A model generated the notes under the pieces. It worked only from the letters and a program-made list of their open reading frames with translations, was not told the origin of the DNA and searched no databases. Below are positions 1 to 9,037 of a stretch of 50,739 nt of DNA, in pieces; position 1 is the stretch's first letter; each line of letters begins with the position of its first letter. Origin of the DNA: Rikenellaceae bacterium (GTDB lineage: Bacteria; Bacteroidota; Bacteroidia; Bacteroidales; Rikenellaceae); the NCBI GenBank assembly GCA_015059685.1, contig SUZW01000014.1, positions 1 through 50,739 on the forward strand. Reading direction: 5' to 3'. Made by a program: the position numbers and the translations under genes.

Positions 1-1
1 A

Positions 2-427
2 TTTGGTGGACAATTCTCAAAAGTTATTATTGGCGAAAGTGTAACTTCGATTGGAAATGCTGCATTCGACGAGTGCACCTCGCTAACAAGTGTTACAATT
101 CCCGATAGCGTTACTTCGATTGGAGAGTGGGCATTCTCGGAGTGCAAACAGCTAACAAGTGTTACAATTGGTAGGGGTGTAACTTCGATTGGAGAGTGGG
201 CATTCTTTAATTGCATCTCATTAAAAGTGGTCTATTGCAAGCCGGAGAATCCGCCAACGTTAGGCCATCCTTATGTATTCTCTTATCCTAGTGAAGATAA
301 TACAGATGCATATCCTATTTGCTGTACATACTATGTTCCACACGGCTCAGTTAGTATGTATAAAGGTGAAGGATACGATTCTGATTGGGATACATATGCT
401 GATTATATCGAGGGTTACAACTTTTAG
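2..427 (+). CDS. BspA-like leucine-rich repeat surface protein, C-terminal part (5' end outside the window)
   Basis: The frame is open from base 2 and has no start codon inside the window before the repeats, so the gene begins upstream. It encodes three 23-residue LRR_5-type repeats with the core [18 protein letters not shown], then a cysteine-containing tail ([13 protein letters not shown]) and an end with [10 protein letters not shown]. This repeat plus tail is typical of BspA-like (Treponema-type LRR) surface proteins of Bacteroidota, which are thought to act in adhesion and surface display. The same architecture recurs at 49858-50655, including the YCKP and final YADYI..YNF motifs, so the two are paralogues. 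The DNA is more AT-rich than the neighbouring genes. The exact ligand cannot be told. Confidence 0.85.
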   Translation, partial: FGGQFSKVIIGESVTSIGNAAFDECTSLTSVTIPDSVTSIGEWAFSECKQLTSVTIGRGVTSIGEWAFFNCISLKVVYCKPENPPTLGHPYVFSYPSEDNTDAYPICCTYYVPHGSVSMYKGEGYDSDWDTYADYIEGYNF

Positions 428-480
428 GGTTTGATGGCTAAAAGCCAAAGAAAAAAATCGTCAATTCTCAATTATATTTG

Positions 481-488
481 TATCTTTG
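481..488 (+). promoter_or_regulatory. -7 promoter box of the M20 amidohydrolase gene
   Basis: TATCTTTG matches the Bacteroidota sigma-ABfr -7 consensus TAnnTTTG. Transcription would start near 494, leaving a leader of about 25 nt before ATG 520. This argues against the longer frame starting with TTG at 499. It is preceded by a short AATTCTC-type heptamer stretch. Confidence 0.7.
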
Positions 489-519
489 CAATGACTAATT
501 GACAACACACTTTTTTGCT

Positions 520-1938
520 ATGATCAAGACACTATTTGCTGCAGCGTTGTTGGCGTCAAACATCGGGTTAGATTGGTTTGATGCCCACTTCAAGACCTAC
601 GACAAGATGCAGAAGCAGATCCACGAATATGCCGAGCCGGGCTATGTGGAGTACAAGAGCGCAGAGCTCATTATCAACCACCTCGAGGAGAATGGTTTTA
701 AGGTGGAGCGTGGCGTAGTGAACATCCCGACCGCCTTTGTAGCGTCGTTTGGTGAGGGTAAGCCCGTATTGGCGGTGCTTGCCGAGTACGACGCTCTCCC
801 GGGTATGTCGCAGGACACAACCGCCTGCTTCAACCCTGTAGTCAAGGGTGGCTGCGGACACGCCTGCGGTCACAACCTGATTGGCACGACAGCCACAGCG
901 GCTGCGGTAGCCGTATCGAAGTGGCTTGCCAAGGGACACACGGGCACAATTCGTCTATATGGTTGTCCTGCCGAAGAGGGCGGTGGCGGAAAGACCTATA
1001 TGGTGCGAGAGGGGCTCTTTGACGATGTAGATTGCGTTATATCCTACCACCCTATGTCACACAACCAGATACTCCGTGACACTTGGTCCACAAAGATCGG
1101 CATACTCTTCAACTTCGAGGGCATAACATCACACGCAGGAGGAGCTCCCCACCTTGGTCGCTCTGCACTCGATGGTGTGGAGGCGTTCAATATGATGATG
1201 AATATGAACCGTGAACATTTCCACCAAAATAGCCGAATACACTATGTGATTACAAATGGTGGCGAGGCTCCAAATATCGTACCTGACAAGGCACAGGTTT
1301 ATTACTACCTTCGTCACCAAGATCCAAAGGTTGCGAAAGATATTCTTGAGCGCACCATAGCTGCCGCCAAAGGCGCTGCAATGGGCACAGGCACTACCGT
1401 CAAGTACGATTTCGTGGCGGGCTCGTATTCGATGTTGTGCAACACCCACCTCGGCCGTATGGCGCAGCGCAACCTCGAAAAAGTGGGAGGAGTAAAACTC
1501 ACCGATGAGGAGAAAGCCTATCTCGAAGAGTTAAATCGCAACGCCGGACTCCCTGCTCTCGATCTCTCGAAATACGAGAAGGTTAAGCCATTCCAAGAGG
1601 TCATCAGCAGCCAAGGCGGAAGTTCGGACGACACGGGCGATGTTTCGCAAGTAGTACCTCTTTGCCGAGTTGAGACCTGCGTAAGTCCGGGTTCGTTACA
1701 CACTTGGCACTTCTCCTCAATTTCAGGAACTTCGATTGCAACAAAGGCGATGCTCAATGCCGCCAAGACCATCTACCTCACCTTTGTCGAACTCTACAAA
1801 AATCCGAAGGAGTTGAAGAAAATTCGCGAAGATTGGGAGGCAGTACAGGGCAAAGATTACAAGCACGAATGCCTTGTCGGCAATGAGCCTCCTGCATTGG
1901 AGTATTTCAGAAACATAGCCAAAAAGGCCAACAAATAG
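520..1938 (+). CDS. M20 family amidohydrolase, AbgB-like (aminobenzoyl-glutamate utilisation B type)
   Basis: The product (472 residues) is a zinc-dependent M20 peptidase/amidohydrolase that would cleave an acyl or peptide amide bond; AbgB-type enzymes act on p-aminobenzoyl-glutamate or related amides. The metal-binding segment CGHACGHNLIGTT lies near residues 113-125, the catalytic AEEGGGGKT follows at about 153, and DCVISYHPMSHN and GSSDDTGDVS carry later family residues. The length matches AbgB (about 480). The N-terminus MIKTLFAAALLASNIG looks like a signal peptide, which is unusual for AbgB proteins and suggests a periplasmic enzyme, although the catalytic domain begins very soon after it. 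ATG 520 was chosen because the promoter box at 481-488 starts transcription near 494. A strong terminator follows. Substrate uncertain. Confidence 0.85.
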   Translation: MIKTLFAAALLASNIGLDWFDAHFKTYDKMQKQIHEYAEPGYVEYKSAELIINHLEENGFKVERGVVNIPTAFVASFGEGKPVLAVLAEYDALPGMSQDTTACFNPVVKGGCGHACGHNLIGTTATAAAVAVSKWLAKGHTGTIRLYGCPAEEGGGGKTYMVREGLFDDVDCVISYHPMSHNQILRDTWSTKIGILFNFEGITSHAGGAPHLGRSALDGVEAFNMMMNMNREHFHQNSRIHYVITNGGEAPNIVPDKAQVYYYLRHQDPKVAKDILERTIAAAKGAAMGTGTTVKYDFVAGSYSMLCNTHLGRMAQRNLEKVGGVKLTDEEKAYLEELNRNAGLPALDLSKYEKVKPFQEVISSQGGSSDDTGDVSQVVPLCRVETCVSPGSLHTWHFSSISGTSIATKAMLNAAKTIYLTFVELYKNPKELKKIREDWEAVQGKDYKHECLVGNEPPALEYFRNIAKKANK

Positions 1939-1958
1939 AGTCGGTCCATAGCAAATAG

Positions 1959-1990
1959 AATAGCCAAGCAGTTGCTTGGCTATTTGTTTT
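1959..1990 (+). terminator. Intrinsic terminator after the amidohydrolase gene
   Basis: A 12-bp perfect stem (1959-1970 with 1973-1984) with a two-base loop is followed by a T-rich tail TTTGTTTT. It separates the plus-strand amidohydrolase from the converging minus-strand operon. Confidence 0.85.
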
Positions 1991-2025
1991 GGCATCATTA
2001 CCTTTGTTTTCAGCTCCTTGCCGAA

Positions 2026-2538
2026 TTATAGAAAAATCTCCATCTTGTCCGGCTCGGCGCAGTTGATAACGATATTTTTGCCATCCCATTTACGAATAAG
2101 AAATAGATCTTTCGAATTTGTGGCATAGAGCGAAAATGAGCCGATAGAGCGAGAATAGTATCGACCAAAGTAGCCAAACAAACCACCTACGCCACCCGTA
2201 CGAATTGCGCCTCGCAGAGCATTGTCGGGCAGGCGTTCCACACTCTTTATCTCCTCTCGATTTATCACCACGCTCTTGTATCTGCGCAAAATAACAATAT
2301 GCGACTCCCCTATCTCCAAGCGTTGTGGAGCCAGCCCCTCGCACGCCAATATTGTGGGGATAAACACAATATTTAAGATTATCAACGAGCCTATCATTGC
2401 CGAGTCGTTATCGGTCGTGAAAATTTGAAAAACAAACCAACCCGACAATCCAATCCACAAGGCAAAACAAGCGAAGGTCATCGCCCACAAGGTCTTATCC
2501 CACACAAAAGGAACGGTGTAAAACTGCTTTTTACTCAT
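2026..2538 (-). CDS. PH-domain-like small membrane protein (bacterial PH domain, bPH_6 type)
   Basis: A 170-residue protein with two hydrophobic segments (about residues 17-37 and 46-62) followed by a cytoplasmic beta-rich domain. The domain carries LEIGESHIVILRRYKSVVI and GGLFGYFGRYYSRSIG, which I recognise from the bacterial PH-domain proteins common in Bacteroidota. Their molecular role is not known; membrane association is inferred from the two segments. It lies 44 nt downstream of the barrel gene at 2583-4334, so it may be the last gene of that transcript. It is also preceded by a degenerate TTAGCTA repeat at about 2549-2560. Confidence 0.75.
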   Translation of the reverse strand: MSKKQFYTVPFVWDKTLWAMTFACFALWIGLSGWFVFQIFTTDNDSAMIGSLIILNIVFIPTILACEGLAPQRLEIGESHIVILRRYKSVVINREEIKSVERLPDNALRGAIRTGGVGGLFGYFGRYYSRSIGSFSLYATNSKDLFLIRKWDGKNIVINCAEPDKMEIFL

Positions 2539-2582
2539 AATTATTGGGCTATTAGCTATAATTTAATTCTTAATTTAAGGCA

Positions 2583-4334
2583 TTAGAACTGCACCTTCAC
2601 ACCAGCCGTAAACGATGCGCCCAGTTCACGATAGAAGACCCAATGATACATCGGCATATTGAGGAGGTTGTTACCCTCGGCAAAGATTGTGCAGCTCTTG
2701 CCCACACGCCAATCTACATATACGCCCAAATCGGCCATTGCCGGTACCGTGACAAGTTTCGTAACCGGTGCAGCCGTAGAGGCCTCATCGAAGAGTTTAT
2801 CGCTCTGCGAGGTGGTCCACTTCGTAGTTCCATAGAGGTCCATAGTTGCACCTACGGTAAACTTCTTGTGTGTATAGCGTACGCTCAATGCCGCCTCGAT
2901 AGGTGGCAGGGCATCGGCCACGAGATTTTGGGTGAAGTTGGTGTAGAGCGAGCCTTTGACCTCGGCCGTTACAAGTAGCTGCGAGATTGGCTTATACTCC
3001 ACAGCGGCACACAACGACCATATATTACGCTTGGCACTCTCGACACCAAAGAATATCTGATTTACATTATACCAATAGAGGGCGTGGTTCATAAACGACA
3101 TATTGGCATAGAGTCGGTAGGCAAATTTGCTGTTTGCCGTGTGTCCCGACACTCCGAAACGGACATTATAGAGCTCTGTATTAGGCAGGGCCTTGCCACT
3201 CTGCAATGCAACATTAAACTTGCCACTACCATCCGGCAACATCGACACATAAGGGTTCTTGCGTACCAACGAGTAGTAGCTGTTGTTTATAACATCGCCA
3301 TCAACCTCAATATATGGCACAAACGACCCCTTGTCGTTGATATTGAGCGACAATGACAGATACGGGAAGGCGTGTACTCGCTTTGTCTTCTCGCTATCCA
3401 ACGGGTTGTAGTCGTAGAAGACCTTTGCACCGACCTTCATATTCACGAGGCCTCCCGAGCGATAGTGATACATCAGCGTAGCACCCACCAACGAGTTCTT
3501 ATAAGCCTTGAGCGACTGCATACCATAGTAGCCCTTGTAATTGACATCGAGCGAGAGCGCACTGCGCTTGGTGATCTCACGAGCGATGGCACCTCCTGCC
3601 GTAACATTCATCTGCTGATACTTCTCCCCCACAATCAAGTTCTGCGACTTGTCGTTATAGAAGTCGGCCGAGGCATAGACCTTAAAGTTGAAGTGGCTAT
3701 AGTTGGCAAACGAATCGCCAAAGCTCACCGCCAAATTCACATCCTCGAAATCGACCGTACGCCTATCGTAGTCGCTGTGTAGAGGGAAACGATGATAGGT
3801 ATCCATGCGGTAGAACACATCTCCCGACAAGGTGTAACGGCCAAAATATTTGCCACCCGTAACACCCACCTTATTGGCCATCTGCATCGACTTATTGTCC
3901 TTGTAGAATTGGCCATCGGCCGCATTCTCGTACTTGAGTTTGCCATACTGCCCGTAGTGGTTTATGTAGCCCGAAAGGTAGCCCACATCGGCACGATGTG
4001 TCGTAGCATAGAAGTCTGCAACCGTATTCAACGGATAACCCAAACCCGCCTTCAGGTAGAACGGATATTGGTGGCGATACTCCCAATAGGTCACCTTTGC
4101 CGGCTGGAAGCGGTGTGTGCCCAGAGCCGAAGCGAAGGAGCGAGGCGTAATCGTATAGTCAATTTCGGGGCGCAGAGTTATGGTATCAACCATATTTGGA
4201 GCAACCTCCATCTTTTTTGCCGTACCAATCTCGGGGGCGAAGTTCTTTGTTACCTCGACCTGTTTTGTCACCTGTGCCGATAGGGCAAGTGGGGCGGCAA
4301 TCGCTACAAGAAGTGTTACAATATATCTTTTCAT
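2583..4334 (-). CDS. Outer-membrane beta-barrel protein (TonB-receptor-like barrel without a recognisable plug)
   Basis: The 583-residue product begins with a clear signal peptide (MKRYIVTLLVAIAAPLALSA) and then VTKQVEVTKNFAPEIGTAKKMEV, a motif I associate with Bacteroidota barrels that accompany large TPR proteins. The rest alternates aromatic-rich beta strands and polar turns and ends in a typical barrel signature (AGVKVQF). I see no TonB-dependent plug domain, so it is probably not a classical receptor. It starts 4 nt after the TPR gene, so the two are almost certainly translated from one mRNA and may form one envelope machine. The exact function is unknown. Localisation in the outer membrane is inferred from the signal peptide and strand pattern. 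Confidence 0.75.
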   Translation of the reverse strand: MKRYIVTLLVAIAAPLALSAQVTKQVEVTKNFAPEIGTAKKMEVAPNMVDTITLRPEIDYTITPRSFASALGTHRFQPAKVTYWEYRHQYPFYLKAGLGYPLNTVADFYATTHRADVGYLSGYINHYGQYGKLKYENAADGQFYKDNKSMQMANKVGVTGGKYFGRYTLSGDVFYRMDTYHRFPLHSDYDRRTVDFEDVNLAVSFGDSFANYSHFNFKVYASADFYNDKSQNLIVGEKYQQMNVTAGGAIAREITKRSALSLDVNYKGYYGMQSLKAYKNSLVGATLMYHYRSGGLVNMKVGAKVFYDYNPLDSEKTKRVHAFPYLSLSLNINDKGSFVPYIEVDGDVINNSYYSLVRKNPYVSMLPDGSGKFNVALQSGKALPNTELYNVRFGVSGHTANSKFAYRLYANMSFMNHALYWYNVNQIFFGVESAKRNIWSLCAAVEYKPISQLLVTAEVKGSLYTNFTQNLVADALPPIEAALSVRYTHKKFTVGATMDLYGTTKWTTSQSDKLFDEASTAAPVTKLVTVPAMADLGVYVDWRVGKSCTIFAEGNNLLNMPMYHWVFYRELGASFTAGVKVQF

Positions 4335-4338
4335 AAGC

Positions 4339-7300
4339 CTAATTCAATTTTGAGAGTTTCTCCTGTGCCTCCGCTACAACGCCATCGTCGGCAGGTGTAT
4401 AGCCATCAACAACGCTTCGATATGTGGCACGAGCCTGGAACACATCATTACGCTGCACATATATATCGCCCAGCAGGATAAATGCCCGACCGAGCCAATA
4501 CGAGTGAGGTGTCTTGCTGTCGGCAAGGGCGTATATCAACTTCTCGCTCTCGTCGAGTTTACCCTCGCCATAGAGTGCCTCGATAAGGCGGTATGCCGAC
4601 TCAGCACCCTCGATCGTAGTCATATCCTCGGCAAGTGAGGTGTATATCTTGCGAGCCTCGTCAGCCTCGTTGCGTGAGGCGTGTATCTTGGCCTTCGCAA
4701 AGTGCACCTTACGCAACATCACCGCATCAACATCTTGAAGTGTATCCAAATCTGCTGCCATAGCCATCACAGCATCATCGTTTGTCTGACGCAGCGTGGC
4801 CTCGGCATAGCGTGTCGATGCTTCGGTACGCTTCTCGGCACTATCTACCTCGTCGTACATTCTACGGTATGCCGCCTGTGCATCGGCATACATCTTATTG
4901 TCGAATGTCACATTAGCCAACTTCTCTACCACAGGTACCGTATATTGGTTTGACGGTTGTGCCGCCAGCAACTTCATATACTCCACCGCACGGTCGAGGC
5001 TGTCGCACTTGAGGTAGCAATCGCTCAAGCAGAACAGCGCATCGTTGGTGTAGTAGCCCTTCGGGTAGCTCTGCAAGTAGCCCTGCAACTGCGGTATCGC
5101 ATCGGCAACCTTGTTGGCAAGGTATATATTCTGTGCCGAACGGAACGACAACGAATCTCGGGTCATGTGACTCAAATCACACTCCACACCCGAGCGCTCG
5201 GCATAAGAAAAATAGGCGTTTATATCCCCCTTTGCGACATATATCTCTCGCACACTCTGTATTGCATCCTTGGCAGCCGAGGATTGCGGTGCCGCAGATA
5301 TAATCTTGTCGTAATACTCGAGCGACTTGTCGCTATTACCCAAATTGAAGTGTACCAAGCCGAGATCGAGCAGAGCCGGTGTGTAGTATGGCGACTGCGG
5401 ATACTTCTCGACAAACTCCTCCAAGGTTGTTGCACCATCGGCATATCGGCCAAGTCGCACATAGGTCTTGCCCAACTCATACGAAGCATCGTCGTTGTAG
5501 TCGCCACAATCCTCGCCCTGCATCTGTCGCAGTGCGCCAATCTTTGCCGAGGTCTTGCCCGCCAAACCGAGCGATATAGCTCGCTGATACTTCGCATAGT
5601 CCTGCTCCACGGTACCGAGAGCCACCGAACCCTCGTAGCTCTTCACTGCCGAGGCGTAGTTGCGCTGTGCGTACTGCGTGTCACCCAAACGGTTGTAGGC
5701 ATCGGCACGATAGCGGTCGGCTGTCTTATAGAGCCACAAGAAGCCCTCGAAGGACTTTTGGCTCTGCGCCATATTCTTCTCGGTGAAGTGTGCATAGCCG
5801 AGGTTGTAGAGCGCCATCTTATACTCATTCTCGCTCTTTGGTGCTCGTTTGATGTAGTTGTTGTAGAGTCGTATTGCCTCCGTGTAGTCGCCCTCCTTGT
5901 AGGCTATCTCGCCAAGCCAGAAGAGGCAAAGGGCGTTATATTTAGGGCTTACGCCAATCTGCTGCGCCTCACCCAGAGCCGACTTTGCCTTCTCGAAGTC
6001 GCCTGCCATAAAGGCCTCCAGACCCCTGAAGTAGGCGATTTTCTGCAATGCTGCACGCTGCGTACCATCGGGATTTGGGAACTCCTTGATAGCCTTGTAG
6101 GCCATATCGTAGTCGTGCGAGTTGTAGTAGGCAGCAATAAGCAACTCTCGTGCCTCATCGGCTCGCTCCGAGTTCGGATACTTTGTAACATAACGAGTCA
6201 GCACATTTATCGACTCGTTGAATGTTCCACCACCCGTCTCGAAGAGCAACTTGGCGTAGTTGAACAGAGCATCTTCGGAGATCTCGGGGTTAAACTTCTC
6301 GTCGGCGGCCATCGCAAAAGCGTGTATAGCCTGACGCTTGTTGCCAAGGCGGATATAGCAGTCTGCCAAGTGGTACGAGGCATTTTGAGCCAGCTCATCA
6401 CTACCCTCCGCAACCTTACGCAGAGCCTCGGCAGCCACCTCGTAATCGGTAGAGCGATATGCCGAGTAGCCGAGAATGTAGTTCTCGTCACGCTCCATCT
6501 TACCGCCCGAGCGTTGATACATCGACATATAGAGCAGCGACTTGTTGTAGCCCTGCAGGCGGTACCACGACTCGGCAATGATACGCATCAACTCCACCCT
6601 TTCGCTCTCGACCGACTGCTTGAGCAGGTCGTCGCCCGTGCGGACAATATAGGCGTAGTTGCCACGAGCAAACTCCAGCTGGAAGAGGTAGTAAGGGATA
6701 ACCTTTTCGTAGTTCTCGCTCTTCTTCAACGACGAGAAGCCCTCGTAGGCCGCCTCGTACTCGCCACGAGAGTAGTGGATATATGCCTTATAGTACTTCG
6801 CATGGTCGGCATATATCCCCGTAGGCGAGAGCTTCGAGAAGAGTTCGTAGGCCTTATCGTAGTTGTTCGACACAAACTCTATATAGCCCATTCGCATATT
6901 GTATCGCTCCTTGTCATCCGATGTAAGTGCAGGATACGACACCCTCTCGAGCACCTTGCGGGCCTTGCCATACTCCTCACGCTCGCAGTAGTGCAACGAC
7001 AACATAAAACGCACATCGTTGGTGTGCACAGACTCGGGATAGCGACGCAGGAAGGCGAACATAATCTCCTCGGCATCGTTATCGTCGAGTTCGACAGCAC
7101 AACGCACCAAACCGTAATCTGCATGGCGCATACGGGTTTCGTCGTCTATAGGCATCTGCTCCTTCACGAGCAGCAAGGCATGACGAGCCTCGACATAACG
7201 ACCACGCTCCAAGAGCGATACTGCCCTATCTATGAGGCGGTCCAAATCCTGGCGTGATGATGCCGACGCAGCGACAATATTCAGACACGCCACAAGTGTA

Positions 7301-7341
7301 AATATGACTATTTTTCGATACATACGCATACAACTATTCAT
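4339..7341 (-). CDS. Large periplasmic tetratricopeptide-repeat protein
   Basis: About 1000 residues, almost entirely TPR-like helix pairs (for example AIRLYNNYIKRAPKS, ADGATTLEEFVEKYPQSPYY, AIPQLQGYLQSYPKGYY), with recurring Y-P-x-S motifs like those of the YbgF/BamD type that handle envelope cargo. A signal peptide is visible (MYRKIVIFTLVACLNIVAAS). The -7 box at 7351-7358 would start transcription near 7345, only 4 nt before ATG 7341, so ATG 7329 or 7323 (MYRKIV) may be the real start. It heads an operon with the barrel at 2583-4334, which is consistent with a periplasmic partner or assembly factor for that barrel. A 766-residue frame on the opposite strand is only a shadow of its codon bias. 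Confidence 0.85.
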   Translation of the reverse strand: MNSCMRMYRKIVIFTLVACLNIVAASASSRQDLDRLIDRAVSLLERGRYVEARHALLLVKEQMPIDDETRMRHADYGLVRCAVELDDNDAEEIMFAFLRRYPESVHTNDVRFMLSLHYCEREEYGKARKVLERVSYPALTSDDKERYNMRMGYIEFVSNNYDKAYELFSKLSPTGIYADHAKYYKAYIHYSRGEYEAAYEGFSSLKKSENYEKVIPYYLFQLEFARGNYAYIVRTGDDLLKQSVESERVELMRIIAESWYRLQGYNKSLLYMSMYQRSGGKMERDENYILGYSAYRSTDYEVAAEALRKVAEGSDELAQNASYHLADCYIRLGNKRQAIHAFAMAADEKFNPEISEDALFNYAKLLFETGGGTFNESINVLTRYVTKYPNSERADEARELLIAAYYNSHDYDMAYKAIKEFPNPDGTQRAALQKIAYFRGLEAFMAGDFEKAKSALGEAQQIGVSPKYNALCLFWLGEIAYKEGDYTEAIRLYNNYIKRAPKSENEYKMALYNLGYAHFTEKNMAQSQKSFEGFLWLYKTADRYRADAYNRLGDTQYAQRNYASAVKSYEGSVALGTVEQDYAKYQRAISLGLAGKTSAKIGALRQMQGEDCGDYNDDASYELGKTYVRLGRYADGATTLEEFVEKYPQSPYYTPALLDLGLVHFNLGNSDKSLEYYDKIISAAPQSSAAKDAIQSVREIYVAKGDINAYFSYAERSGVECDLSHMTRDSLSFRSAQNIYLANKVADAIPQLQGYLQSYPKGYYTNDALFCLSDCYLKCDSLDRAVEYMKLLAAQPSNQYTVPVVEKLANVTFDNKMYADAQAAYRRMYDEVDSAEKRTEASTRYAEATLRQTNDDAVMAMAADLDTLQDVDAVMLRKVHFAKAKIHASRNEADEARKIYTSLAEDMTTIEGAESAYRLIEALYGEGKLDESEKLIYALADSKTPHSYWLGRAFILLGDIYVQRNDVFQARATYRSVVDGYTPADDGVVAEAQEKLSKLN

Positions 7342-7350
7342 AATACCCTA

Positions 7351-7382
7351 CAAAGATAACTATTTTGACCGATATTTCAAAA
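7351..7382 (-). promoter_or_regulatory. Promoter of the TPR/barrel operon
   Basis: On the minus strand TATCTTTG (7351-7358) is preceded by TTG at 7378-7380 with a 19-nt spacer, matching the Bacteroidota -33/-7 pattern. Predicted start near 7345. Confidence 0.7.
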
Positions 7383-7479
7383 GTTTTACAAAGTAAAAAA
7401 CACTTTTCTGCAGATTAAAACGGCTCTTGTGGTGCGATTATTGCTCACACGGAGGATGTATCACAAAAAACAATAGATT

Positions 7480-7881
7480 ATGAGACTACACATCACCATT
7501 CACGAGGGCGCAAATCGCACCTTCCTGCTCAACGACCGTGACATCGCCCACCTCAATCCGAAGGAGTATCTGCTCTACTCGACAGCACTCTGCGCAGGAC
7601 TTACTTTGCAAACAATTCTCGAGAAGGAGCGCATCAAGCCGAAGTCGCTCGAGATAACCGTAACGGGCATTATCGACACCGAAAAGGTCGAGGGAAAGAG
7701 CCAATTCAAATATTTCAACATCGCCTACAACATCGAGTGCGACCACATATCCGACCAGTCGAAGGTGGGCTATGCCGTGAAACTCACAACCGAAAAGTAC
7801 TGCGGCAACCTCCAGATGCTCCGCAAGATTGCCCCCGTATCACACGAGATAGAGATTGTAAGCACAGAGGTCGAGGCGTAA
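7480..7881 (+). CDS. OsmC-like family protein
   Basis: The 133-residue product has the compact OsmC/Ohr architecture: an N-terminal strand region, the helix-borne cysteine in LYSTALCAGLTLQTIL (about residue 46) and the second cysteine in TEKYCGNLQMLRKIAP (about 108). In this family the two cysteines reduce organic hydroperoxides. Length matches OsmC proteins (130-145). It is a single gene between divergent and convergent neighbours and ends in a terminator that overlaps its last codons. Peroxide detoxification is likely but many OsmC-like proteins have no proven substrate. Confidence 0.85.
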   Translation: MRLHITIHEGANRTFLLNDRDIAHLNPKEYLLYSTALCAGLTLQTILEKERIKPKSLEITVTGIIDTEKVEGKSQFKYFNIAYNIECDHISDQSKVGYAVKLTTEKYCGNLQMLRKIAPVSHEIEIVSTEVEA

Positions 7882-7904
7882 TGCCCCGACCTCTCCCTTT
7901 TTTT
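7867..7904 (+). terminator. Terminator overlapping the end of the OsmC-like gene
   Basis: GAGGTCG (7867-7873) pairs with CGACCTC (7887-7893), followed by a run of seven T. The left arm lies in the last codons of the OsmC-like gene. Transcription of the converging minus-strand gene would meet it from the other side. Confidence 0.75.
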
Positions 7905-7921
7905 CAACACTTCAACTGCGG

Positions 7922-9037
7922 TTAATACGGTATATCCCTATAGTTAAATTTCTCGACTATAGTGCCATTCTCGAGCAACACCAAGCCGTAGTTTGCTCGC
8001 AACATCGTCTTGAGATTTTTGGCATCCATATTATAGCACTTAACCGAAGGTGCCCCGTTGAAAGTTATGGTCTGCCCCACAGTAAGTGGCTCCGGCGTAA
8101 GGCATATCACCGTGTCCTCTATCGATGCGTGGCGCACCACAGCACCCAAACGCTCCGCCACATCCTCGTCTATATCATCGAGGCTCGAGGCGCAAATCAT
8201 ATAGAGTCGGCCTGTCGTAGATAGCAACTCTGCCGTCTTATCGCCCTCTGTGTCACTTATATAAAACTCCAAAATCATCGGCTCTACACCGCTTTCGTTC
8301 TCCTCGACACGGGTTTCAACCCACTCCCACTTCTTCTCGTTGTGCCAAGCTTTATCCTTGAGCGAGAACTCCTTGAGCTTGCCACTCTTGCGATTACGAT
8401 AGACCAAAACCACATCATTCGAGGTCTGCTTTGCACGAGCCTTCTCCATCTCCTCGGCAATATTTACACCCTTCTTATATGGCAGAAAATCGAGTGGTGG
8501 AAGGTGGAAGTAGCTGTATGTCCCCACACTCATTGCAAAGGTGAAGAATACGACCGTAAGTACCAGCTCCAACTTCGTGAACGAGAATATCTTGTCGGGG
8601 CGATAGCGATACCAGAAGCATATTGCCATAGGATACAACACAAGGTTTTTGGCGAAGGTCTGCCAAGGTGTGAGCTTTATAACCTCACCGAAGCAACCGC
8701 AATCCTCGACCGGGATAAATGTTGCGCTCAAGAATGTCAGCAGCGTAAAGAAGGTCATCGATGCCACGGCAAATATCGAGATAAGGCGTATTCTGACCTT
8801 GCAGAGCAGCATACAGCCCATCATCAACTCTGCACCGCACAGCCATATCGAAAAGACCATAACCAGCGGCTTTAGCACCTCCAAGTTGTAGGCTGCCAAG
8901 TAGTTATTTATATTGAGTGCTGTACCCCACGGATCTATTGCCTTGAAGAAACCCGACACGATAAATGTTATCGCAAAGAGTACTCTGCAGGCGTGCGAGA
9001 GGTAGCGAAACCAACGCCTATTTCGTAGTGCCGACAT
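7922..9037 (-). CDS. DoxX/MauE-family membrane protein with a C-terminal extracytoplasmic domain
   Basis: The first ~170 residues hold about four to five membrane segments of the DoxX/MauE fold (FAITFIVSGFFKAIDPWGTAL, then VFSIWLCGAELMMGCMLL). The motif VEDCGCFGEVIKLTPW (about residue 110) is the CGCFG signature of MauE-like proteins linked to thiol redox chemistry. The C-terminal ~170 residues look like a soluble, thioredoxin-fold-like domain (GLVLLENGTIVEKFNYRDIP at the end) but lack a CxxC. Such proteins are common in Bacteroidota and are presumed to act in periplasmic redox or oxidative stress control. The start overlaps the end of tmk by 20 nt, so the two are likely translationally linked. 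Confidence 0.8.
   Translation of the reverse strand: MSALRNRRWFRYLSHACRVLFAITFIVSGFFKAIDPWGTALNINNYLAAYNLEVLKPLVMVFSIWLCGAELMMGCMLLCKVRIRLISIFAVASMTFFTLLTFLSATFIPVEDCGCFGEVIKLTPWQTFAKNLVLYPMAICFWYRYRPDKIFSFTKLELVLTVVFFTFAMSVGTYSYFHLPPLDFLPYKKGVNIAEEMEKARAKQTSNDVVLVYRNRKSGKLKEFSLKDKAWHNEKKWEWVETRVEENESGVEPMILEFYISDTEGDKTAELLSTTGRLYMICASSLDDIDEDVAERLGAVVRHASIEDTVICLTPEPLTVGQTITFNGAPSVKCYNMDAKNLKTMLRANYGLVLLENGTIVEKFNYRDIPY

Noticed and set aside
4957..7257. A 766-codon open frame on the plus strand opposite the TPR gene
   Set aside because: It is in the shadow of a strong protein-coding gene, has no family motifs, no promoter, and its composition (Leu/Val/Arg/His rich) is that of an antisense frame of GC-rich codons.
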